From the NCBI RefSeq assembly GCF_900176505.1, contig NZ_FWYB01000025.1, positions 1 through 39,226 on the forward strand: DNA of 39,226 nucleotides, in the 5' to 3' direction. Below the pieces are notes generated by a model. That model saw only the letters and a list, made by a program, of their open reading frames with translations, did no database searches and was not told where the DNA came from. The stretch is from Pedobacter nyackensis (GTDB lineage Bacteria; Bacteroidota; Bacteroidia; Sphingobacteriales; Sphingobacteriaceae). The position numbers and the translations under genes are program-made. This document shows, one piece after another, positions 8,980 through 15,932 of the stretch (position 1 is the stretch's first letter; every line of letters starts with the position of its first letter).

Positions 8980-9614
8980 AATGGTAGTTTATGCTTAAAA
9001 TCGTTCAATTTATCTATATCCTTTAAACCCGGTGCCAGCTCAAACCTGCTGTTGATGTCGATGGCATACAAACGGGGATCATTTATTTCTTTTAATTGTT
9101 CCATACTTTCCGGGCCAATGCCTCCACTTAAAAAATATGGCTTATTCAAACTGTAATTATTAAGGAGCGCCCAATTAAAAGTCTTACCAGAACCGCCATG
9201 ATCCGGTGTTTGGGTATCAAACAAAAAGTAATCTACCACATTCGCATAAGCGCTTAAAGTATTAAAGTCAAACTGCTCATTCACACCAAAAGCCTTTATC
9301 AGCACAATACCTGCATCATCAAGCAATCCTTTTAATGCAATGCAGTATTTCACAGGCTCTTGTCCATGTAACTGAACCGCATTTAACCCGTATAGAGTAG
9401 CCAGTTCAGCAACTTTATTTAGTTCTTCATTCACAAAAACACCTGTCCGCCTTATTCCCGCAGGAAGATTTTTAACAAATGAAGGTGTTAAACCATCCAC
9501 AAAACGCTTAGAACCTCTAAAAAAAATAAAGCCTAAATAATCCGGCTGCAAAGCGGCAACCGCCCGTATGTTATCAGGCAGCTTCATTCCGCATATTTTC
9601 AGTTTAACATCCAT
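8976..9614 (-). CDS. trpF: phosphoribosylanthranilate isomerase
   Basis: It catalyses the Amadori rearrangement of phosphoribosylanthranilate to CdRP in tryptophan synthesis. This is a TIM barrel of 212 aa. The catalytic cysteine is in KICGMKLPDN (C8) and the C-terminal aspartate in AIDINSRFE. LFDTQTPDHGGSGKTFNW and FLSGGIGPES match the family. The start at 9614 lies 32 bp after trpD; there is no room for trpC, which usually sits between trpD and trpF in Bacteroidota operons. Confidence 0.96.
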   Translation of the reverse strand: MDVKLKICGMKLPDNIRAVAALQPDYLGFIFFRGSKRFVDGLTPSFVKNLPAGIRRTGVFVNEELNKVAELATLYGLNAVQLHGQEPVKYCIALKGLLDDAGIVLIKAFGVNEQFDFNTLSAYANVVDYFLFDTQTPDHGGSGKTFNWALLNNYSLNKPYFLSGGIGPESMEQLKEINDPRLYAIDINSRFELAPGLKDIDKLNDFKHKLPL

Positions 9615-9646
9615 TCTATTCTTTTTAAGATTTAAGATCGGTTAAT

Positions 9647-10636
9647 TTATCTTCCTGTTAGCTTTTTAAAAGTCTCCAAAGCTTTTTTACCCGTTAATGA
9701 AGACTCTGCTTCATAGAAACAATCTCCAAAAGATTTGGTATGATCTATGGTTTGTATGGCCAGGGCAGCATTACACAAAACCACATTATTCTGTTCATCT
9801 GTTGCCCGACCGTTTAATACGTTCATAAAGATCTTTGCGGATGATTCCACAGTATCACCACCTTTTATTTTATCCTCAACAATCTGCTCAAAGCCCAGAT
9901 CGGAAACCCTTAACAAGGCTTCACCATTTTTACTAAACGTTTTGATGTCACAGGTTAAAGAAACCTCATCGAAGCCATCAACAGCATGCAGAATGGTGTA
10001 GTTTTTATCCGTATCCTGATATAAATACGCATATAAGCGAGCCAGTTCTAAACTAAACACCCCTACAATCTGATTCTTAGGTTGTGCCGGATTAACCATT
10101 GGTCCAAGCATATTGAAAAAAGTTTTTACTCCTAGTTCCTTACGGATTGGGGCAACAGTTTTCATAGCCGGATTGAACAAAGGCGCATGAATAAAGCAAA
10201 TACCGGCATGCTCCAGGCTCCTTTTTAATACATCCTGGTCATTGGTAAAAGTATAGCCCAGATACTCCATCACATTTGACGAACCGCAACCTGAAGAAAC
10301 CCCGTAATTACCATGCTTCGCTACTTTATATCCCGCTCCGGCAGTAACAAAAGAGGCCAACGTTGAAATGTTAAAGGTATCTTTTCCATCACCGCCGGTG
10401 CCACACAGATCTACCAGTTCAAAATCAGAAAAGTCTAATTTTATACATAAATCAAGCATCGCATCGCGAAAGCCCTGCAGCTCCTGAACCGTAATATTAC
10501 GCATGCCATAAGCGGTAATAAATGCAGCAATCTGAGAAGTATTAAACTCTCCCAGCGCAATCGATGTTAAAATTCTTTGTGCCTCAGCTCTGCTAAAGGT
10601 TTTATTTTCAAATAGGTGGTTAAGTATCTTCTTCAT
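9647..10636 (-). CDS. trpD: anthranilate phosphoribosyltransferase
   Basis: It transfers phosphoribose from PRPP to anthranilate. The PRPP-binding motif DLCGTGGDGKDTFNIST and the KHGN motif (VAKHGNYGVSSGCGSSNV) are clear. I chose ATG at 10636 (MKKILNHLF, 329 aa) over an in-frame TTG at 10648 that would add four residues. It is the first structural gene behind the trp leader; the attenuator terminator ends about 40 bp upstream of the start. No trpE, trpG or trpC is in the window, so those steps must be encoded elsewhere. Confidence 0.96.
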   Translation of the reverse strand: MKKILNHLFENKTFSRAEAQRILTSIALGEFNTSQIAAFITAYGMRNITVQELQGFRDAMLDLCIKLDFSDFELVDLCGTGGDGKDTFNISTLASFVTAGAGYKVAKHGNYGVSSGCGSSNVMEYLGYTFTNDQDVLKRSLEHAGICFIHAPLFNPAMKTVAPIRKELGVKTFFNMLGPMVNPAQPKNQIVGVFSLELARLYAYLYQDTDKNYTILHAVDGFDEVSLTCDIKTFSKNGEALLRVSDLGFEQIVEDKIKGGDTVESSAKIFMNVLNGRATDEQNNVVLCNAALAIQTIDHTKSFGDCFYEAESSLTGKKALETFKKLTGR

Positions 10637-10677
10637 GTCAGGATTCAAAAACGAAGCTTTAAAAAAGTTTGTAAAAC

Positions 10678-10703
10678 AAAAAAGGTTGCCTTAAAGCAAC
10701 CCT
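10678..10703 (-). terminator. trp attenuator terminator hairpin
   Basis: On the minus strand AGGGTTGC (10696-10703) pairs with GCAACCTT (10682-10689) and is followed by six U residues (10678-10683 complement, partly within the stem base). It precedes trpD and follows the Trp leader peptide. Its left arm can instead pair with 10739-10746, giving the antiterminator. Confidence 0.88.
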
Positions 10704-10770
10704 CAAATATTATTATATAAAATAAAAACGTTCAATACAGGGTTACACTACGCATTCGCGTTGTGCCACC
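10682..10770 (-). promoter_or_regulatory. trp operon attenuator (mutually exclusive RNA hairpins)
   Basis: There are four segments on the minus strand. Segment 1 (10763-10770, GGTGGCAC, within the Trp codons) can pair with segment 2 (10741-10748, GTGTAACC), with an inner ACGC/GCGT stem. Segment 2 (10739-10746, GTAACCCT) can pair with segment 3 (10696-10703, AGGGTTGC), 8 bp with one wobble. Segment 3 can pair with segment 4 (10682-10689) to form the terminator. A ribosome stalled on the Trp codons would mask segment 1, free segment 2 to pair with 3, and so prevent termination. All pairings are read from the sequence; regulation is inferred. Confidence 0.85.
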
Positions 10771-10801
10771 ACCAGTTATTAAGTCCGTTTGTTAGTATCA
10801 T
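10748..10801 (-). CDS. trpL: trp leader peptide
   Basis: This 17-codon ORF encodes MILTNGLNNWWWHNANA and then TAG. Codons 10-12 are three consecutive TGG (Trp) codons, which is very unlikely by chance directly upstream of a trp operon and a terminator. The ATG at 10801 lies only about 5 nt after the -7 box, so the message is probably leaderless or nearly so. Translation senses charged tRNA-Trp; the peptide itself is not expected to have a function. Confidence 0.9.
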   Translation of the reverse strand: MILTNGLNNWWWHNANA

Positions 10802-10806
10802 TAAGG

Positions 10807-10838
10807 CAAATATGGAATTGTTTTTGCAAAGGAGCAAA
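10807..10838 (-). promoter_or_regulatory. trp operon promoter
   Basis: The -33 box TTTG (10835-10838) and the -7 box CATATTTG (10807-10814; consensus TAnnTTTG with one mismatch) are separated by exactly 20 bp. The promoter sits just downstream of the SDR gene stop at 10855. Confidence 0.75.
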
Positions 10839-10854
10839 TGTTTCTTAAAAAAAA

Positions 10855-11670
10855 TTATTTGATGAGTGCCTTTTTCTCTTTGGTAAAATGATTGAATACC
10901 AGCTTATCAGCCCATGCAGGTAACAATTTATTGATCCAGACGGTCAGTTTTCCCTGTCCTGTCATAATTAATGTGCGCTTGCGTTCAGCAATCCCATCAG
11001 CGATGGTAGCAGCTACTAACTCAGCGCTCATCATCTTACCTTCTTCCATGCTGGTCTCGCCATGAGACGCTCCATCTTTAGCCAAAGCCGTAACCCGAAT
11101 ATTAGAAGCGGTAAAACCCGGACAGGCCACCATTACATGGATACCGGTTTTCAGCAGTTCAGTCCGCAAAGCTTCCATAAATCCATTCATAGCAAATTTC
11201 GAAGCAGAATATCCGGTACGACCGGGTAAACCACGGTAGCCCGCTATTGAAGAAACCCCGACTACACTTCCCTTGGTTTTCAAGATCTCAGGCAAAGCGT
11301 ATTTTGTACAATACACTGTACCCCAGAAATTCACATCCATCAGGTTTTTCAATACCGAAAGATCCAGCTCGTTAAACAAGGCACGCATTGATAAGCCTGC
11401 ATTATTGATCAGGATATCAATCCTATCGAAAGTAACCAAAGCTTGTTTAACCAACAACTTACAATCTTCTTCCTTGCTCACATCTGTCTGCACTGCAATG
11501 GCTTTTATTCCATAGCGCTTTTCCAGATCAGCTGTAATTTCGCAAAGTGTTACATATTGTCTGGCGGCCAGTACGAGGTTTGCTCCTCGCTTTGCAAACT
11601 CTTCCGCACAAGCTTTACCTATACCCGATGAGGCACCGGTAACTATAATTACTTTATTCTTAAAATCCAT
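10855..11670 (-). CDS. short-chain dehydrogenase/reductase (SDR)
   Basis: This is a classical SDR with an NAD(P)-binding Rossmann fold: TGASSGIG (11-18), NNAG (89-92), and a catalytic Ser near 140 followed by YSASK (Y154, K158). The 271 aa include a hydrophobic or basic C-terminus (LPAWADKLVFNHFTKEKK) that may be membrane-associated. The substrate cannot be predicted. It starts 5 bp after recR in the same direction, so the two are probably co-transcribed. The trp promoter begins immediately after its stop. Confidence 0.92.
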   Translation of the reverse strand: MDFKNKVIIVTGASSGIGKACAEEFAKRGANLVLAARQYVTLCEITADLEKRYGIKAIAVQTDVSKEEDCKLLVKQALVTFDRIDILINNAGLSMRALFNELDLSVLKNLMDVNFWGTVYCTKYALPEILKTKGSVVGVSSIAGYRGLPGRTGYSASKFAMNGFMEALRTELLKTGIHVMVACPGFTASNIRVTALAKDGASHGETSMEEGKMMSAELVAATIADGIAERKRTLIMTGQGKLTVWINKLLPAWADKLVFNHFTKEKKALIK

Positions 11671-11675
11671 TCAGG

Positions 11676-12293
11676 TTATTTAATTAATGAGCTCTGATAA
11701 GGCACCCTTGTTACTATTGATCTTCCCAGCGTGATCTCATCGGCATATTCCAGTTCTCCACCAAAAGCAATCCCACGCGCAATCGTCGTAATTGGGATTT
11801 GAAAATCCTTAAGCCTTTTATATAGATAAAAAAGTGTGGTATCCCCTTCCATGGTTGCACTTAAGGCCAGGATAACTTCCTTTACCGGAGTGGTAGCCAC
11901 CCTTTGCACCAGGGAATCAATAAAAAGATCAGATGGTCCTATCCCGTCCATAGGCGAAATCAACCCATCCAATACATGATAAACACCAAAATACTGACCT
12001 GTATTTTCTACCGCCATTACATCTCTGGTGTCTTCTACAACACAAATCACATCTCTATCCCTTTTATTAGCCGTACAGATGTCGCAAAGCTCATGATCAG
12101 AAATATTGTGACACACACTGCAATGTTTGATCTCTTTCCTGAGCCTCATTACCGAATTCCCGAAATGATCAACTTCTTCCTGTTCTTTGTTCAACAGGTG
12201 CAATACTAACCTAAGTGCAGTCTTTTGTCCTACCCCTGGTAACTTTGAGAATTCATTTACAGCGTCTTCAAGCAGTTTAGAAGAAAAGTTCAT
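11676..12293 (-). CDS. recR: recombination mediator protein RecR
   Basis: It acts with RecO/RecF to load RecA at gaps during recombinational repair. It has an N-terminal helix-hairpin-helix (LPGVGQKTALRLVLHLL), a four-cysteine zinc finger (C58, C61, C70, C73 in CSVCHNISDHELCDIC), then a Toprim domain (VICVVEDTRDVMAVE) and the C-terminal GGELEYADEITLGRS. At 205 aa it has the usual length. Divergent from the symporter gene across about 70 bp. Confidence 0.97.
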   Translation of the reverse strand: MNFSSKLLEDAVNEFSKLPGVGQKTALRLVLHLLNKEQEEVDHFGNSVMRLRKEIKHCSVCHNISDHELCDICTANKRDRDVICVVEDTRDVMAVENTGQYFGVYHVLDGLISPMDGIGPSDLFIDSLVQRVATTPVKEVILALSATMEGDTTLFYLYKRLKDFQIPITTIARGIAFGGELEYADEITLGRSIVTRVPYQSSLIK

Positions 12294-12363
12294 GCTACAA
12301 ATTTAATATTTTATAGAGGTAAACTCATCATGGTTTCTTACATTTAAACACTAAACCTTTAAT

Positions 12364-13872
12364 ATGAGTCCACTTATACTATTGTCATTTTTATTCGGCT
12401 ACTTTCTGATTTTGATTGTAATTGCATTTGTAACTTCAAAGAAATCATCTGATAACTCTACGTTCTTCATTGCCAACAGAAACTCCAAATGGTATTTGGT
12501 GGCATTTGGGATGATTGGAACCGCATTATCCGGCGTAACCTTTATTTCTGTTCCCGGTGAAGTTGGATCCCCGGGTGGCAATCAATTTCAGTATTTCCAG
12601 TTCGTTCTCGGAAATGCCATTGGTTTTATCATTATAGCTACGGTCCTGCTGCCGCTTTATTACCGGATGAGGCTGACCTCCATTTACAGCTATATTGAAC
12701 AACGATTAGGATATTACAGTTACAAAACAGCAGCCTCAATCTTTTTAATCAGTCGCACTATAGGATCTGCCTTTCGTTTGTACCTGGTGGTCATAGTATT
12801 ACAGCGCTTTATATTTGATAGTTATGGCGTCCCTTTCTGGGCTACCGTATTGATATCACTTGGACTGATCTGGTCTTACACCTTTAAAGGCGGACTAAAA
12901 ACCATTATTATTACCGATACTTTACAAACATTCTTCCTGGTGCTTTCAGTTTTCCTTACCATTTATTTTGTGTGCGACAGCTTGAATATGAACATACCGG
13001 AAGCCTTTGAAACCATCAAAAACAGTGGTTATTCCAAAATCTTCTTTTATGAAGACTTCCTTACCAGTAAGTTTCATTTCAGTAAACAATTGCTGGGTGG
13101 AATATTTGTAACCATTGCCATGACTGGACTGGATCAGGATCTGATGCAAAAAAACCTAAGCATGAAAACCATTGGCGAAGCCCAAAAGAACATGTTTACC
13201 TTTACCGGTGTATTTGTCATTTTGAATATATTCTTCTTAAGCGTAGGTGCTTTACTGTATATTTTTGCTACAAAAAACGGAATAGACATCCCTACAGATT
13301 ATGTTACCGGCAAACCAAGAACAGACTTTTTGTTCCCAGAGATCGCCTTCAATCACCTGGCACTTATCCCCGGAATTGTATTTATGTTGGGTTTAACTGC
13401 AGCAACTTTTGCCACTACCGACTCTGCCTTAACCGCATTAACGACCTCTTTCTGTGTAGATTTCCTGCATATGGGTAAAGGCGACAATGACAATAGCAAA
13501 GAAGCGGTACGCAAACGTCACATGGTACACGTTGGCTTCTCTGTATTGATGTTCCTGGTTATTGTTGTATTTAATGCGATTAACGACGACTCCGTAGTAA
13601 ATGGCATTTTCAGAGTAGCGTCCTATACCTACGGACCGCTTTTAGGTCTTTATAGTTTCGGCTTATTTGTAAAAAATCGTGGTCTACACGACAAATTAGT
13701 TCCATTTATATGCATAATATCACCGGCAATTTGTTACTTGCTAAATGATTACTCAGTCCAATTATTAGGTGGTTATAAATTTAGTGTGGAGTTAATCCTT
13801 GTAAACGGATTAATCACTTTTATAGGATTATTATTGATCAGCAAAAAAACTGATCAGCAAACAAAGTTTTAA
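12364..13872 (+). CDS. sodium:solute symporter (SSS family)
   Basis: This inner-membrane Na+-coupled transporter has 502 aa and about 13 predicted hydrophobic segments. Family hallmarks include the N-terminal FFIANRNSKWYLVAFGMIGTALSGVTFISVPG region, RLTSIYSYIEQRLGYYSYK, and the GLDQDLMQKNLS and LTAATFATTDSALTALTTSFCVDFL stretches. The substrate is not predictable; family members move sugars, amino acids, vitamins or anions. The LOG-family gene follows 14 bp later, suggesting an operon. Confidence 0.93.
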   Translation: MSPLILLSFLFGYFLILIVIAFVTSKKSSDNSTFFIANRNSKWYLVAFGMIGTALSGVTFISVPGEVGSPGGNQFQYFQFVLGNAIGFIIIATVLLPLYYRMRLTSIYSYIEQRLGYYSYKTAASIFLISRTIGSAFRLYLVVIVLQRFIFDSYGVPFWATVLISLGLIWSYTFKGGLKTIIITDTLQTFFLVLSVFLTIYFVCDSLNMNIPEAFETIKNSGYSKIFFYEDFLTSKFHFSKQLLGGIFVTIAMTGLDQDLMQKNLSMKTIGEAQKNMFTFTGVFVILNIFFLSVGALLYIFATKNGIDIPTDYVTGKPRTDFLFPEIAFNHLALIPGIVFMLGLTAATFATTDSALTALTTSFCVDFLHMGKGDNDNSKEAVRKRHMVHVGFSVLMFLVIVVFNAINDDSVVNGIFRVASYTYGPLLGLYSFGLFVKNRGLHDKLVPFICIISPAICYLLNDYSVQLLGGYKFSVELILVNGLITFIGLLLISKKTDQQTKF

Positions 13873-13886
13873 AATACAATTAGTGT

Positions 13887-14594
13887 ATGACAAGTGAAGA
13901 GAAAATAAGAAGTGCTTTCGAAAACAAAAACTGGCAGGAAATAAAAGTTACAGACTCCTGGCAGATCTTTAAAATCATGGCCGAGTTTGTCGATGGCTTT
14001 GAGAAATTAGCAAAAATTGGCCCATGTGTTTCCATTTTCGGATCAGCAAGAACAGCTGAAACCAATAAATATTATGAAATAGCAGTTGAATGTGGCCGTC
14101 TATTAACAGAACGCGGATATGGTGTAATTACAGGCGGTGGTCCAGGCATCATGGAGGCAGGTAATAAAGGTGCACATACAAACGGAGGAAAATCAGTAGG
14201 TCTTAATATTGAGTTACCATTTGAGCAATTTCACAATAAATACATTGATCACAATAAACTTTTAGAGTTCGATTACTTTTTTATCAGAAAGGTGATGTTT
14301 ATGAAATATTCTCAGGGCTTTATTGTACTTCCAGGTGGAATGGGTACTATGGATGAATTGTTCGAGGCGATCACCCTGATCCAAACAGGGAAGGTTGCAC
14401 GCTTCCCAATCGTTTTAGTTGGAAAGGAATACTGGGGTGGTTTATTAGAATGGATTAAAAGTACGATGCTTCATCAAGAACACAATATCCATGCGGAAGA
14501 TCTTAACCTCTTTAGATTAGTTGATACTGCAGAAGAAGCAGCTGAACATATCTTCAGGTTCTACGAGAAATATGTATTGAAACCGAATTTTTAA
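13887..14594 (+). CDS. LOG family protein (TIGR00730-type Rossmann fold)
   Basis: It carries the two motifs of the LOG/lysine-decarboxylase-like family: GGGPGIMEA (83-91) and PGGMGTMDE (149-157). Characterised members hydrolyse nucleoside 5'-monophosphates at the N-glycosidic bond, including cytokinin ribotides. The bacterial role is often nucleotide turnover, not hormone production, so a cytokinin function should not be assumed. It has 235 aa with a helical N-terminal extension of about 45 residues. It follows the symporter closely and is ended by the structured element at 14616-14701. Confidence 0.92.
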   Translation: MTSEEKIRSAFENKNWQEIKVTDSWQIFKIMAEFVDGFEKLAKIGPCVSIFGSARTAETNKYYEIAVECGRLLTERGYGVITGGGPGIMEAGNKGAHTNGGKSVGLNIELPFEQFHNKYIDHNKLLEFDYFFIRKVMFMKYSQGFIVLPGGMGTMDELFEAITLIQTGKVARFPIVLVGKEYWGGLLEWIKSTMLHQEHNIHAEDLNLFRLVDTAEEAAEHIFRFYEKYVLKPNF

Positions 14595-14615
14595 AGGAAT
14601 TAGTCTTCCTAACTT

Positions 14616-14701
14616 AAAAAAATCAAATATTGTTCGCCTCGCCAAGTCTTTTGCTGAAGGGCAAAACCCTTGAATGTCGGCTTACAACATTTGATTTTTT
14701 T
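14616..14701 (+). terminator. structured 3' element, copy 1 (bidirectional terminator)
   Basis: This long hairpin lies between the convergent LOG and ArsC-like genes. The outer A/T arms (AAATCAAAT / ATTTGATTT) enclose TTGTTCGCC ... GGCTTACAACA. Inside are a CAAG/CTTG stem and an apical TTTTGC/GCAAAA stem. Read on the minus strand it aligns almost base for base with the element at 15207-15295, with compensatory differences in two stems. A-run and T-run flanks make it a likely two-way terminator. Confidence 0.8.
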
Positions 14702-14753
14702 ATTGAAACACTACACCATACCCTCTGCCTACCTTTAAAGCTTGATATGATGA

Positions 14754-15098
14754 TTACCCCAAAATCTCGTTGATTTTCTCTGTAGGTCTTGCAATAACAG
14801 CCCTATCACCTGAAACCAATATCGGACGTTCTATCAATATTGGATTCATTACCATTGCAGCAATCCATTCTTCATCAGAAAGCTCCTGCCCCTTATATTT
14901 CTCTTTATAGATTGGTTCAGTTTTACGAACAAGATCATGCGCTCTAATGCCAAGCTTACTAATAATAGATCGTAACTCTTCTGCGGTCGGCGCAGTTTCC
15001 AGGTAATTTACGACTTCAAATTCCTCTCCGCTTTCTTCTAAAATAGCCAGTGCACACCTGCTTTTGCTGCATCTGTTGTTGTGATAAATTTTAATCAT
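14754..15098 (-). CDS. ArsC/Spx-like thioredoxin-fold protein (arsenate reductase family)
   Basis: This 114-aa protein has the glutaredoxin-like ArsC fold. The N-terminal KIYHNNRCSKSR puts the catalytic cysteine at C10, and the C-terminal NPILIERPILVSGDRAVIARP carries the conserved ERP and RP arginines of glutaredoxin-dependent arsenate reductases. There is no ars operon around it, and many chromosomal members (YfgD-like) have no shown arsenate activity, so the true substrate is uncertain. Upstream is a pyrimidine-rich (on plus) stretch and the element at 15207-15295. Confidence 0.88.
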   Translation of the reverse strand: MIKIYHNNRCSKSRCALAILEESGEEFEVVNYLETAPTAEELRSIISKLGIRAHDLVRKTEPIYKEKYKGQELSDEEWIAAMVMNPILIERPILVSGDRAVIARPTEKINEILG

Positions 15099-15206
15099 GT
15101 TGTTTTTCTTTTAGATCCCACTCAAATATCCTACACCTTCCCATCAGCCTCTCTCTACATCTTCCCTTTTATCCTCTATCTCCGTCTCGCCGGCTGTAGT
15201 CGTTTC

Positions 15207-15295
15207 AAAAAAAAATTGGTTGTTGTGAGACGACATGCAAAGATTTTGCCCTTCCGCAAAATGTTTGAGGAGTCGAACAATTACCTATTTTTTTT
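15207..15295 (-). terminator. structured 3' element, copy 2 (terminator of the DUF502 gene)
   Basis: It starts at the DUF502 stop codon. On the minus strand it reads T/A-flanked TTGTTCGAC ... GTCTCACAACA, with an inner CAAA/TTTG stem and an apical TTTTGC/GCAAAA stem, and ends in a run of nine T. It is homologous to copy 1 at 14616-14701 and has the same orientation relative to the gene it follows. Confidence 0.8.
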
Positions 15296-15887
15296 AGTTA
15301 AAATGACTAACCCCACCAGACACCACCAACTTCATGGCGTCCGCAGCACTCATATTTAATGGTTTAATTTTTTCATGTTTCACTACATACACCTGTCCGG
15401 CAAACGAATAAGAAAACGGGAAATACACAATAGACTCTCCAGGCAGATTAATAGATTTCAAATCCGACTGGGTAAGAAAGCCTATGCGCTTTAAATCGCC
15501 GCCCACTTCAACCAGAACCGGATTATTAAACTTCTTTTCATCCCCCACAAAAGCCTCAGTAAGGTCTTTTATTGAGGAGTAAATAAACTTCAGAAATGGT
15601 ATTTTATCTAATAAACGGTGAAACCAATCGTACATCGGTTCCGTTACAAAATAAGTTACAAAAATACCGGCAATTAGTATCAGAGAGATCACCAATGCAA
15701 GTCCCAAACCAGGAATATTCCTGCTTGCTCCAGTATTGGGATCAACACCCAGAATGTTATTTACATTCAACCAGCTATCAACCGTAGTTACAGCCCAAAC
15801 CACAATAAAAACGCTTAATGCAATAGGGAGTACGATTAATAATCCTTTGATCAAATAATTCAATAACGCCCTGCCAATACTATTCAT
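15294..15887 (-). CDS. DUF502 family membrane protein
   Basis: This 197-aa protein matches DUF502: an N-terminal membrane segment (LIKGLLIVLPIALSVFIVVWAV, about 11-33), a second (GLALVISLILIAGIFVTYFV, about 56-76), then a soluble C-terminal part with PFLKFIYSSIKDLTEAF and GESIVYFPFSYSFAGQVYVV. The family has no established molecular function. It sits 45 bp downstream of murF-alr on the same strand, possibly co-transcribed. It ends in the structured terminator. Confidence 0.9.
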   Translation of the reverse strand: MNSIGRALLNYLIKGLLIVLPIALSVFIVVWAVTTVDSWLNVNNILGVDPNTGASRNIPGLGLALVISLILIAGIFVTYFVTEPMYDWFHRLLDKIPFLKFIYSSIKDLTEAFVGDEKKFNNPVLVEVGGDLKRIGFLTQSDLKSINLPGESIVYFPFSYSFAGQVYVVKHEKIKPLNMSAADAMKLVVSGGVSHFN

Positions 15888-15932
15888 AATGCAAACTTAG
15901 ATAAAATATTCAGGTATAAATAGCCCGATTAA

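Noticed and set aside
9615..9646. Remnant of trpC between trpD and trpF
   Set aside because: Only 32 bp are present, with no recognisable coding remnant.
10649..10854. T-box riboswitch or TRAP-type control of the trp operon
   Set aside because: No T-box consensus and no GAG/UAG triplet series; the Trp-codon leader and alternative hairpins explain the region.
14754..15098. Arsenic resistance locus
   Set aside because: Only a single ArsC-like gene; no arsR, arsB or acr3 nearby, so the arsenate role is not supported by context.
15119..15200. Pyrimidine-rich stretch upstream of the ArsC-like gene as a regulatory element
   Set aside because: Composition bias only; no dyad, promoter match or repeat could be identified with confidence.
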